A stretch of 64,000 bases of DNA from Paramacrobiotus metropolitanus (taxonomy: Eukaryota > Tardigrada > Eutardigrada > Parachela > Macrobiotidae), in the NCBI RefSeq assembly GCF_019649055.1, contig NW_026570226.1:806001-870000 (forward strand). The letters are read 5' to 3'. Below the pieces are notes generated by a model, which saw nothing but the letters and a program-made list of their open reading frames with translations, did no database searches and was not told the origin of the DNA. A program made the translations under genes and the position numbers. Shown here piece by piece: positions 12,571 to 23,622 of this stretch (the stretch's first letter is position 1; every line of letters begins with the position of its first letter).

Positions 12571-14386
12571 TCAAGCCGATCTTCCAAGTTTCAATCGGTT
12601 TCCCAGAAACAAAACTGCGTCCAAATCAATTTTACTCGCAGCACTGTAGTAATCTGCTGCTGTGTATCTTCCTCTGGCAACACAATCTCTTCCAGTCTCG
12701 TACAAATAACCCAAAATAAACAGCGACATGGCTAGTGACCTTTTCGTATCCTCCTCGTCTCCACGGTTGGCACTGGATGATGTTACCTGTCTGATAATTG
12801 TATCCACCTTTCCCGCATCTAAGCCTTTAAGATTGCCTACAATATCGGCCGCCCGGACGGCCCATGAGTATGCCGACTCCGCCATGTTGTTTTCCAAATA
12901 ATACAGAGCAATGTGACCTATAGCGCAGATGTTGTTGCGCGTCCCCGCCAGAAGAAGGTGTTCGTGGGCCAAAGCGGAGCTTTTCTGACAGCCCAGTCCA
13001 TACAGATAAAACATTCCCATCTGCGCTACTGAACTGATGTTGCCGTTTCGAGCAGCTTCTGAGTGCCAGTAAAAGGCTTTCGTGTAATCTGCTCCTTCCG
13101 GCTTACTGCACCGGCTGTAATAGGATCCCATTGCGGTCTGACAAAGTACTCCAGCATCGGTCACCACTTGCTTCTCTGAAGACATTAATTTTAGTGAGTA
13201 GCTTTGCATATCAGTGATAACTCTTTGTTAATTAATATTTGAAGTTATTCAATTAATATTTATACATTTATCATACCGGAGAACTGTCAAAACTAAAGAT
13301 TAAAAATACAGATGCAGATACTGCTATGCCAAACGGCTAAAACTCTTGTTGCGGCATTCTTAAGTTCTTAACAAAATGACATACATTTTTATAACCACAG
13401 AAGTAAGTTTATTTCTTTTACCAACATTTTTGTGTGGATCAAAGAGTATTTCATTTGCTGCTCTCTGCCACCATGACACCGCCAGCTCTTCGCTTCTGCT
13501 TGTTCCATAACCTTGTGCACACGCGTTTCCCAAATGGTAGCAAGCCAAATGTCGAAACTCAACGTCCACGGGACTGATTAAAGACATTTCGTAAACCTTT
13601 TGCATTAATGCAAAGCCAACTGCGGCATTTTCCTCTGCACCTTTTCCGTCATAAATCATAATTGCCTGATAATACAGGCCTGGAATAAGCCCTTTATCGG
13701 CCAGTTCCTCAAACAGATGATAGGCGTTCTCAAAATCTTCTGGAAAATTACGAGTAAGTGTTAAAACTGGTACGCGGTTTAAATTCATGATATCATTGTT
13801 ATATAACATTTTACTTTTCTGACAAACAAACGTTTTTTCATCACAGAATATTGTGCAGTATAAGGCAGCTAATCTCTGTAAAAGTGTATTGCATGGGCGT
13901 AAATTCTGTGACCCTTGTTTGCCATATGCATGTCAGAGTGTCAGACTACAAAAAGGATTTCATTCATAAGGATCATTACTGTTTACTATAAACATTTGTT
14001 TATTTTTACGGTTTTTCTTTGCGCAAGGCTTTCGCTACTGCGTAAGCTTTTTCTGTTATGAGTAGTCTACGACCTTGCCCAGGTTACATCTGATCGTCGC
14101 AGACATTAAACCCCCATTAAACAAACAAACAAACTATCGAAAACTTACTACTTTCATATAGCGAGAGTGCTTCCTTGAACTGTTGATTAATGTGGAATTC
14201 AGGATTTGTTTGGTTGTCCGTAACTGTTTGATTGTCAACCTGGGAACTGTCAAGATTATCCGTATCAAGCCGTACATCGTCGCGGGATAACGGCTTGTAC
14301 ACACCAGACTGCAACATCAAGTGGCGAATTAGCTCATCGTCTGCTAATCCGAAATTTTTCTGCACGGGCGACACCCGCTGCATCAT
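12571..14386 (-). CDS. LRP2BP: LRP2-binding protein, Sel1-repeat family
   Basis: Exons 14386-14149, 13739-13422 and 13175-12571 join in frame to 386 residues; human LRP2BP is about 350. The protein is made of Sel1-like alpha-helical repeats, for example GLIPGLYYQAIMIYDGKGA, ACYHLGNACAQGYGTSRS, and KAFYWHSEAARNGN followed by GMFYLYGLG. The last pair closely matches the vertebrate protein (KAFYWHSEA...GLMYLYGQG). The family is a cytosolic scaffold reported to bind the megalin tail; that role here is inferred. Start: two ATGs lie in tandem (14386 and 14383) and the first is used. Confidence 0.85.
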
Positions 14387-15757
14387 GATCGCCAATGTAC
14401 AGTACTTCTTTTGGGAACTAACAATAAATAAATCGGTATTTCACTGTAAACAATAGTGTATTAACAACAGGAGGCACCTAAAAACACGTTTGTATAAGGC
14501 GCACACGGCACAAGAATGATGTGTTAATGCGATAAGCTGCAAGAAAATATCAGTTAATAATGATTTCTAATATAAAATTTATTGCTATTCCTGTTCGTTT
14601 CCTTTGTTGTGACACATAAAAAATAAATCAGGGACAAACAAATTAGCCAATACATTCCTAAAACCGTATAAGATCTTACGTACCGAACAATGCGTGATCT
14701 GGCAGTAAATTATGCTTGCGCCTTCCTACACCCACAGATGCAGCCGCTGCATCCTCAATTCCTTGGAAACACTCTTACCTTTTTACTTCCTGTCGTCCAT
14801 AGGTGGGATCGTACTCGTACAACAGAAATTTTTACAGTAGATATAATACTGTATTTGTACTGTCTAACAAAACCGTGTACTTAAATAAAACAGTGATAAG
14901 CAATAAACAGCGATAAACAATAAGCGCGCAGGTTAGTACTTACGCGATAGCTTTGTATGTAGCTCGTATTTTAGTACAGTACACAATAATTAATGGTAAG
15001 TAACTACTTACAATACTTTACAGATTTTCTCGTGCTTTGTTGGTAACTGGGAGATCTCTTGTCAATTGCCTGCATCAGAAACATCTCCATTACTAAAAAC
15101 AATATTAGTAATTTCAATGCATTGCAATTTATCAAAATATATTTTTGAAAAGGCAAATAATGAAAACTTATTCTAATTTCTATAATATGAAGTGTTGACC
15201 CTATCACAGGTATTTCGCCGCCACATCTACGCAATCCGGAGCGGCAGTGGCACAGGAACGTTCTGACGAGACGCCTCTTGGCAAAATAGTACTTATAGTT
15301 ATGTGTGAACTGTGATACTCCTTTTCTAAACTATTGGTTTTGTATTTATGTCTGTTTGTATTTATGTCTCCTTTTGTATTTATGTCTGCCAAATGATTCG
15401 GAAAACTGATGAATGATGGTGTAATTTTTAACTGGTAAGTAGATTTGGACAACTACACTGTACTCATGCTAGGTACTGTCTTTGTGCACACTGCACAGCT
15501 ACAAATTCCTACAATACATCGATAACTTATCGACGATACGTGTTGCATTTTAAGTACTGTCAATATGTATAATAACCATTGTGTACTCGACGTTTTATAA
15601 TGATTATTCTTTATTATGTTGTCTAGAAATTGTTGTACAATTGTAATTTTAGGCATAGAGTAGGCATTTTAAGCCTAAGAGAATCGTATCTGCAAAGGCA
15701 CTGCGGCAATACGCGGCATGCGCCCGGTATTAAAAGCGCCTTGTGCCTAGTTTTTAC
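14387..15757. other. Intergenic region, no gene seen
   Basis: AT-rich spacer upstream of LRP2BP and downstream of caspase-like gene A. It holds a short tandem repeat at 15338-15389 and low-complexity ATAAACA-rich sequence near 14884-14930. No ORF here shows splice-compatible or family-like coding sequence. Confidence 0.5.
15338..15389 (+). repeat. Short tandem repeat, three units of TTTGTATTTATGTCT
   Basis: Three consecutive near-identical copies of a 15-18 base unit are visible (GTTTTGTATTTATGTCT, GTTTGTATTTATGTCT, CCTTTTGTATTTATGTCT). Confidence 0.8.
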
Positions 15758-17143
15758 TTATTTAAAGAGGTACAGCTTTTTTCTCAGAGTCGAGAATAAA
15801 GGAACCGTAGGTTTTCTTTTAAATTCCATTAGTGCAGAACTTACAGTGCCGTTTCCATCCGGTGAGTTATCATGGAGCAACGGCTGCGGATTATAATTTG
15901 CAATTTGTCCATTCAACCTACGTAAATGAAAAGCAAGCAATCAATGGATCTCCGCAAGAATCTGTAGTATGAATAATAACATTCGCATCAAACCAATACG
16001 CTCGTATTAAAATTAGAAATTTCATAAAGGAAGTACCCTCATAAATATTATCACAAACTAGCAATATATATTAATTGTATACCGAGTGAGCAGCGTAAGG
16101 AAATCCACTTCTTTGTGATTCACATTGAATTCCAGAGACTGACTAAAGCGCTTTATGAAATAGGAACCGCTCTGTGGGTTGCGAAATGCAAAGCAGCCAC
16201 CAATAGTGGAATGTACAAGAACAATCTCTTCCTTTGGTATAAGTGGAGCTATGTTTGCCGAGTTCTCATCCGATGCCAACAGTTTCTTCTTTCGCAATAT
16301 GGTCAACCCCATATCCGGTTTTCCACACTTGGGTACATGGAAGATAAAGACTTTCGCCACTTTCTCCGTATGATTTGCTTTCTCGTAAAACGGCTGGATG
16401 ATTTCGGTAAAGGTCAAGAATCCGTCGTACAGTAATACGACTTCATGGTTAGCTTGCAGAGGCTGTAAGCTTTGTGAAAGCACTATCAGCATGAAAAACT
16501 TTGGGTGCTGTGCGGCTTGGCGGAGATTGTTTGCTTCCTCAACCAGGAGCTCCGACACGTCGGTGCAGTCGGGATCTTTGATTAGTCGTACAGAGCAACC
16601 GGCCTCCGTTAGAAGTTTATTCAAAGTAGCCCCGTCAACATCCACTTCTGGCCGCGGAGATACTCTGTATTTATCTTTTAGGATCGCGCAATAGTTTTTT
16701 AACTGGATTATTATCACCCGACCGGGAGAATGCACCGGCGAAGCCGCTCGTTCTTCGTGTTTATCATCCCATTCGAAATCCAGAAATTCTGCCAAAATAG
16801 AACTATTGATATTTTTTGAAGCAACAAATACAAATGGTATTTTTCATCGCTATGACCACTGACCAAAGGACTTAATAGACAATTTGGGCAGGTTGCGGCA
16901 GTAGCAATACCAATGACAGTAGCGGTTATTTCGCCAGAGACGCACTATAGCAAAATAGCGCAACTGTCACTGGTACTACTACGGTCGCAGTTTTGCCCGA
17001 ATTGTCTATTAATACATACCGTCAGTTGTCTCTGAATGCAACTCTAAATCTGAGAGGATCTGAAGGTGGTCCACATCCAGAGTCGTGTCGTCCAGGGCGG
17101 GCATCTTTTCTTCTTCAGGAATACTTCTATCCGGTACCGCCAT
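15758..17143 (-). CDS. Caspase-like protein A, catalytic residues altered
   Basis: Exons 17143-17020, 16788-16083 and 15917-15758 join in frame to 329 residues. After a short acidic N-terminus, a caspase fold starts near residue 64 (GRVIIIQLKN). It continues through VDVDGATLNKLLTEAGCSV and FMLIVLSQS to a p10-like half (EEIVLVHSTIGGCFAFRNP, GSYFIKRF) and the typical ending PLFSTLRKKLYLF. The position of the catalytic histidine (normally SHG) is Gln147. The active-site motif (normally QACRG) reads HVPKCG, which puts proline where the cysteine should be and a cysteine two residues later. The substrate-pocket arginine of p10 appears kept (Arg244). A protease-dead regulator of cell death or immunity is the likeliest reading. 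Intron 1 is almost filled by a hairpin. Confidence 0.8.
16872..17012. repeat. Long imperfect hairpin within intron 1 of caspase-like gene A
   Basis: The ends TTAATAGACAATTTGGGC and GCCCGAATTGTCTATTAA are complementary with one mismatch. Complementarity continues inward with mismatches for about 60 bases per arm to a loop near 16940. It fills most of the 231-base intron, stopping 7 bases from the donor. It is most like a small non-autonomous inverted-repeat transposon; a hairpin RNA is an alternative. Confidence 0.75.
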
Positions 17144-17758
17144 CCTTTCACATTTAAGTCCCTACCTATTTGATTTATTCAGTATTAACAAAAAATATCA
17201 AAGTTTTGTAGAGCTTGACGTATAGAAGTACAGATGATTATATACGCAAAACATTCATGACACGACGAGTTCCACTCGGAATCATCAAATTACATAAGTA
17301 CTAACGCGTGTAGCCGTGCACTGGGTTTGATTTAAATGCCATTAAAAGCATTTCCCCATTGTACTATTTGGTAATATTACAGTGTTACTGTGTTCTGCTT
17401 GCCGGATGAAAGCCGATTTTGGTCCGAATTCTAGTTTATTTGCTAGAATTGCATTGTTCATACTTTGAAAAGTTCAAAGGTTGTTTGCTAAAATACCCAG
17501 TTTTTAACACACACATATCTTTCGCACTTTCACTTCGCGATACAAGAAACGAATGCACGAACCGATTGCAAGGGTGCGCACATATTTACTTATTTAGGCA
17601 TTCATAGGTAACAAGTACATTATGTAGGTATGTAGGTACTGCTACAGAGCAGCAGATGAGTTGTTCTTGATTCGCAGCGCAGCCAGCGTTTGTTTGGCTG
17701 TTGTTTGTATTAAACTCGATCTAGGGACAGACAGGGATAGTTCCGGTCAAGCACCACC
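17144..17758. promoter_or_regulatory. Divergent spacer between caspase-like A and the methyltransferase
   Basis: About 615 bases between two start codons on opposite strands. No gene is seen. Both promoters presumably lie here; no specific element is assigned. Confidence 0.35.
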
Positions 17759-18493
17759 ATGGCGCAAAATATTTACGACAATCCAGAATTTTTCGAAGGA
17801 TACGCCAAACTCAACCGTTCCGTAAACGGGTTGGACGGTGCACCGGAATGGCTGTCTCTTGCTCGAATGTTACCGAACATGAACGGGCTCCATGTCGTCG
17901 ATCTGGGATGTGGCTACGGCTGGTTCTGTCGAGAGGCGCAGCGTCAAGGCGCTCAACAGGTTACCGGTCTGGACATCTCTACAAAAATGCTCAATAAAGC
18001 CCGTGAAATGACAACCAACGACCAGGGAATTACCTATCAGCAGGAAGATCTCGAGGCACTACAGCTTCCAACAGCGGCGTACGATTTAGTCTATTCTTCC
18101 CTAACTCTGCATTACGTCGAGAATTTGTGTGCACTGATCAAAGTCGTTTTCCACGCATTAAAACCAGGAGGAAACTTTGTTTTTTCTGTCGAGCATCCGA
18201 TTTACACTGCGCCGAAAGAACCCAGCTGGCTGATGGATCGCAGCGGAAACAAATCGTGGCCTGTAAACAATTACCAAGCGGAAGGCCGACGAGTAACCAA
18301 TTGGTTGGCGGAGGGAGTGGTCAAGCAGCACCGCTTAATGGCTACGTATCTGAATTTGTTGGTGGCCAGCGGTTTCGTTATTGTGCATGTGGAGGAATTT
18401 GGTCCAACAGCGGAACAGATTTTGCGTAATCCCGCTTTGGATGAGGAGAAGGAACTACCCATGCTGCTTTTGATTTCTGCCAGGAAACCATAA
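17759..18493 (+). CDS. Class I SAM-dependent methyltransferase, intronless, bacterial type
   Basis: A single uninterrupted frame of 244 residues with a good eukaryotic start context (CACCACCATGG). Motif I is VVDLGCGYGWF (46-56), motif II is near GLDIS (70-74), and LKPGGNFVFSVEHPIY follows. The N-terminus MAQNIYDNPEFFEGYAKLNR and the blocks GLDGAPEW, SSLTLHYVE and VTNWLAEGVVKQHR are the full-length pattern of a bacterial methyltransferase family of about 240 residues. The substrate is unknown. It is the only intronless conserved gene in a window of split genes, which suggests horizontal acquisition. An AATAAA at about 18608 could serve as polyadenylation signal. Its 3' end faces caspase-like B, 167 bases away. 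It sits on a contig with introns on both sides, so bacterial contamination is unlikely. Confidence 0.9.
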   Translation: MAQNIYDNPEFFEGYAKLNRSVNGLDGAPEWLSLARMLPNMNGLHVVDLGCGYGWFCREAQRQGAQQVTGLDISTKMLNKAREMTTNDQGITYQQEDLEALQLPTAAYDLVYSSLTLHYVENLCALIKVVFHALKPGGNFVFSVEHPIYTAPKEPSWLMDRSGNKSWPVNNYQAEGRRVTNWLAEGVVKQHRLMATYLNLLVASGFVIVHVEEFGPTAEQILRNPALDEEKELPMLLLISARKP

Positions 18494-18660
18494 TGCTCTA
18501 GCTTGTGCGATTTACAGCATCGAGAAATGATAAAGTTCGATTTAATTTTATTGATTTCGTTCGATGTACCCCGCTTGGTTAAAAGTAATTTCATCAGGTT
18601 TGATTTGAAATAAAATTGAAGCAGAAATTCTATGCAGTTCCGAAACAAAAAGCAACCCGC

Positions 18661-19867
18661 TCAGGTTTCTAGAGAAATCGGAACTGTCTTCGTTAGCATT
18701 CTTGGAAACAAATGAAAATCCTTCCTTAAAGTGGAAATAATTATTAATGGTTCCATGTCATAAGCCGACGTCTCCACATTCGTATCGGCTTCCGTGGCTG
18801 ATGATGACAATCGTGCAGTTGTTCGCAAATTCCCGTTAAGTTTTGTTAGTAAATCAACCAGTACCAGTTGCTGGTGGCGAGAATTGTATCGTAAAAGGCT
18901 GCACAGTTTTTGTACAAAATATGATCCAAGTTCGGGATACTGAATGCTGCACATTGTAGAGCAATCCGCATATAACACTAGAAAATCCGGATCGAGTGGT
19001 GCGTAATCGATGCCGGGAAACGGGGATGCGCACACGTTAATCGTAGGAGCAAATTCAATGGATAACATTTTCTGAATGTTAGAGCATGAATTAATAAATA
19101 TTATTTTTGGTATTCCTGACAGCTGACGACTTTTTCGCAGTGGATTAAATAGCTTCCGGCACGAGATATATTCGTCAAAAAAGGCAAGATATTTCTTTGT
19201 CCCATCGTTCGATGGTAGCAGATGCGTTATAAGCACACATATAAACGAGTCGGAGTTCGATTCGTCTTCCGCTATCGCTTTCACAGTATTTCTTGCATCT
19301 TTCACTGTGCTGTTGATCTTGCGCTCCACCTTGTAACCGGCACTCCTTAGAACATCGTAAAGGTCACTGGCGTCTTTGCTGGCATTCGGAATAGGAGATA
19401 GTCCGTATTTCCTCCGAAAATCTGGATCAAGGTTTTTCAGTTCGAAAAGAATTGCTGTGCCACGGAATGACGGGTCCGGATTTTGCTCGTACGCATCAAT
19501 TAATTCGAAGCCTGAATCTGTCGCAGCATTGCGGCCTTAATAAAGGTAAAGACAATTATTGTAACTGTCTATGACAATTGTACTAATTGTTTCAGTTTTA
19601 GGCATTCAACAAGCGTATTGGGAACTTACGGTACGATGTCGAGCGGCTTAACGTGCGAACTTTCAGAGAAACGTTTCTTTGTAGGCTTCCAGTCATACTC
19701 CTTGGCACAGTGGAGGTATTTTCCGGAATCGTTGTTACTTGTGCGGATTCCTTTCCCGTAGTGCTGCCAGATACAGGCAGTATTACTGGAAATTCCTTTT
19801 TGTTGATATCATCGGTACTTTTGCGTCGCTTCATCCGAAAGCAACCGGTAAGGTTTGCATTGCCCAT
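18661..19867 (-). CDS. Caspase-like protein B, His and Cys retained
   Basis: Two exons (19867-19630, 19535-18661) join in frame to 370 residues. An 80-residue serine/threonine-rich leader starting MGNANLTGCF precedes a caspase fold (FRGTAILFELKNLDP, ASDLYDVLRSAGYKV, SFICVLITHLLPS). His184 sits at the catalytic histidine position, but the following glycine is leucine. Cys230 is present in INSCSN, where the normal motif is QACRG. The p10 part (FLVLYADCSTMCSIQYPELG, GSYFVQKLCSLL) lacks the pocket arginine, and the C-terminus has the family STLRK ending. Activity is doubtful because residues around both catalytic positions and the aspartate-binding pocket are changed. It is a paralogue of A and C. 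Confidence 0.8.
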
Positions 19868-20645
19868 TCTTGCGAAGGAGGTGAAGCTTGCGTTCTTCGG
19901 CGGGTGAAGGGCCCTTTCACCTGATTCACCATTCCGGTATACAAACTGGCGAAGGATCTGCGAAGAAGCCGGCCTACTGCGGATACATACAGATCCTGTA
20001 CATGCCCGTAAAAACTACGACTGCATTGTTAAAAAAAGCTCGCCTTTTCAAATTCTTGCACTCAGTTTATTAAAATTTTAGATAAAGATGTTTTGGAGAC
20101 TACTCCGCCATGGATAAAATTTATGTCGCCCTACTCGATATCTGTACTGAGCAAACATTCCTACTTGAACATTCATATAGTTCCAACTCTGCAGTTCATC
20201 CAGCTAAATTTTCTCTACGCAGTCATGTTGTCTACAGAATATACCAAACGTGCCAACATAATCCATATTCGCTAGCAATATCTCCGAGCCAGATCTTATT
20301 CAAACAACCGTCAATGGAAAAGATATCTCGTACAGTGTTTGCATAAGACATAAAATGTGTGAACACAAAAATTCAAATTTAAATCAATCATAAGTAACAG
20401 TTCAAACAAAGAATTAAGTGCCTTCGCATCAATGGAACGGATTGGAAAAATCATAAAATTTTACAGAATTATAATATAAAATTTAATAGATTCAAAAATT
20501 AACCATTGGCCAGCGCCGGCATCACAACGACCCCGTCTAGCCGTAAATGTATGGCACTGTGTGCGAAGATTATGGCATGAAAATACCAAATAACCGCGAT
20601 GTCATCACAATAATTGTATGAGCTGCAGGTTTCCGCTAATAATTG
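19868..20645. other. Spacer between caspase-like genes B and C
   Basis: No supported gene. Just left of 20646 the minus strand holds LTIISGNLQLIQLL in a frame shifted from caspase-like C, possibly a relic of its small subunit. Plus-strand ORFs at 20093-20346 resemble nothing. Confidence 0.4.
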
Positions 20646-22209
20646 TCAGGTCCGTGGTGTTGTGGGCATCAACAGGGCCACGTTATTCACATCCAGCGGA
20701 TCAGAGAGCCATCCATCCCGCATTCCCTCGAACATGAACAAAACAGGAATTTTGGTACAATACGGAGATTTTCGCAGCGGATCAATCAGTTCGCTACGGC
20801 GCAGGTAGCCATCGTAAAACGGCAGGAAATCATCGCCGATATCCGGTGTCGTCCGCACCAGCGTCAACACACCACGGGTCAAGATGACACACACCAGACA
20901 GTTATAGTGTTCCATGGTTGAGTCGGTGGCCAGTCGCGCCATTACATCCCGCACCTAAACGATCGACAACGTTACAAGTACCGTCTCTTTTATCATAGTT
21001 TCATATTATATATGACAAAATACTTATGTAAAATTTACATGCTATGCGGCCATAAACTACAATGCGGAATAAATTATTCCACGTAAAAACACATAAATTA
21101 CACATAATTATTCCACGTAAATGAATAACTTCTTCTAGAGTACCAGTTTTACTTTTGACAAAGCAGTTATGAAATTCGCAGCTTAAATCGCATTTGTTAT
21201 TGCGCGCAGCACCGCAACTGAAGTGTTTAGATATATTGTACAATTAAAAAAAATGAATTGTGAAAATTCAAAATCGAAACCAGCTGTCATTAATATTAAC
21301 ATTCAATGTTAAATACATATCGTGAAGGAAATATATAACAACTCAGGGGCTTTACGCCGTATTGCGCCGTGCGCATAAAACCGACACCGAATAACGAACA
21401 AAAATTACCTCGTCCGTGGTGGAATTTTGTTCCACTTGGAGAGCGGCCACCCCGGCGGCGCGGAGCAGTTTGGTCAGTTGTTGCGTCTCCTTGAAAATAT
21501 GGGAACGCTGTGCCAACTGGCACTGGGATTTGAAGGGCGGATAGAAATCACTGATTTCGAATATCACAACTTTGCCGCCTCGACGATTCAGTCCTCCGTT
21601 ATTCCACGGGTGCATGGAAGCGAAACGACTGTTGACGGCTGACGAGCTGGGAAGCAGTTCTTTACCTATAATAAACAGCAATTTAAAATAGATACCCATC
21701 ATTATTCCAACCCTTTCCGCTTTCGCTATATCAACTAATTTTGAAACAACTATACTAAACAACAATCTGCAGTGAACAAACCCTTGACGGCCGATTTTCC
21801 TGTACGACACTGGTGGTTTCCGACTCAATTACATTCACATCTACTCGCACTGGTCCTAAACTTTTTTATTCGCGCCGCGCATAAAATCGTTTATTCACTC
21901 TGCGTTTAATCACGATAATTCGGCTTATGTTTGGTCTACACTTTCTTTATACTCGTATTTAGAATGTGCACCTGTTGCGCTTGCTCCTGCTTGGAGATCC
22001 GTTCTGTGCAGCTCCACCAGCTCCGACGCATGGACCGGAGCGGCGACAGCATTACTGCTAGGAATGATGGTAGTCGTGGATGCTGTGGGTCTTAATGATG
22101 CTGATGTGCCAAGCGACTGTCCACGTACCGAACTGCGAGCCTTGTCCTTGTTATTGTAATTTGGTCCTCCGGGCAACCATCGCTTCGGCTTCATACAACT
22201 ACTTCCCAT
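20646..22209 (-). CDS. Caspase-like protein C, truncated and catalytically dead
   Basis: Exons 22209-21953, 21646-21409 and 20954-20646 join in frame to 267 residues. The leader begins MGSSCMKPKRW and is rich in Ser, Thr and Ala. The large-subunit fold follows (GGKVVIFEISDFYPP, ETQQLTKLLRAAGVA, LVCVILTRG). The catalytic histidine position is Arg192, and the QACRG equivalent is EGMRD, with methionine for the cysteine. The frame stops after ALLMPTTPRT, where the p10 subunit should begin. It may be a decaying paralogue or a p20-only regulator. The junction between exons 1 and 2 was chosen by phase (GA|GTATAA to CCCAG|C); an acceptor at 21665 is an alternative. Confidence 0.65.
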
Positions 22210-23622
22210 AATGTACCGCGAATATGGGAAGTCGCGGACAAGAATAAATCCAAATGACAGCCAGTAGTGCAGCGCGACTTTGGTGATCACAAGCTGTAGT
22301 TCCGACGGATAAAACCTTGAGCTCAGATAGTACACTATTTCAAGAAAATCGAGCATTCATTATCAAGATCAGACAAGATTTTTCCTTTTCCTTCCGAGTT
22401 ACGATGGCATCAAGGCATTCAAGCGTAATTCCTATACTGTAGTTTACTGGTCCGTAAAGGTAGTGTATCAGCTGATCGATCAACCCACGCTCGATCATTG
22501 ATCGTCATTCGTCAACAAATTTGCAGAACAGCAATAAACAGCAGGAATTAACGATAAAATACGGGCTTTGCAATGGTTGACTGTCAGTACGGTATACGGA
22601 AAATTTAGCATGAAGAACGTACGGTGTTTAACATACACTTTCGCTTTCCATTTATGATATCATTTGCACAAAATGAATGCTCAAAAGCCGGAGGCGAGTA
22701 GCATAAACAAACAGGACCATCAACACGGGCCAGTCTGCACTCGGCAGCTACCATAGATTTTAACAATGAACAAAATTAATAAGAATTTATCACGAAATCA
22801 CTGAATGCGTCATTGAACGACGATAACAACCATAGGTACCAAATTACGTACAACACTAACAGCTTTCGGCTTTCCCGATTCGCCGCGATAAAGTCTGGAC
22901 AAAGTTGAGATAAATGTCGCAGTTGGTAACCGGTTCCACATTTGCTGTTAAGAAATTTCTCACAAGTTACTTATAACCATAACACCACATACGGTAATTA
23001 TTAAATGTACTTACCACCAAAACCCAATTTTTCGGCCTACGCATTTAAGCAAAATAGGCAGCAACTGAACAATGTGACCGGTTTTTCTATGCACTTATCA
23101 TTCCAAATCACTGTTTCTAAAAAAGCATGAATAAGGTTTCCAAAATGCAGCTTTGCTGGGAATATCTTCCAAGATTATAATAGCAGACCAGTTACGAATA
23201 TACAAATGTGTATGTTGAAATGTTGCAAAAATTAATGAACATGTTCAGCCGCCGTCAGTGCGGCAAGCAGGATCACCAAAATAATTCTTACACGGTATTA
23301 ATCAACATTCGAAGCAAACAAGGTTTTCAAATTAAATCCAAGTGTGCTGCACATATTTATTATACAGAACTTCCAAAGGTGACGGACTTAACAGAATAAT
23401 TATTCAACAACGTGAAGTCACCTACCCGAGTAACATTGTAAGTGACAAAAACAGATGTTACTACGTCCGTATAAATCGACGGCACGATACAGGAGGATCA
23501 TAATATCAATAATGGCATCTCAATTTATTCCACGATCAAATTAGAAACACACTCGATGATCACCACGCACTTCCAGAACATCAGACAGTATAAGAAGTTT
23601 CAGGCGAGCACTGCGATACAGT
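22210..23622. other. Intergenic region, no gene seen
   Basis: Sequence between the caspase-like C start and the MTR4 stop. Only short unsupported ORFs occur on either strand. Near 22470-22510 GATCGATC-type motifs recur, without clear meaning. Confidence 0.45.

Noticed and set aside
20093-20346. Two overlapping plus-strand ORFs of 60-78 codons
   Set aside because: No similarity, no splice partners, AT-rich spacer.
15758-22209. Active executioner caspases
   Set aside because: None of the three keeps both a normal SHG and QACRG context; B alone keeps His and Cys, but with altered pocket residues.
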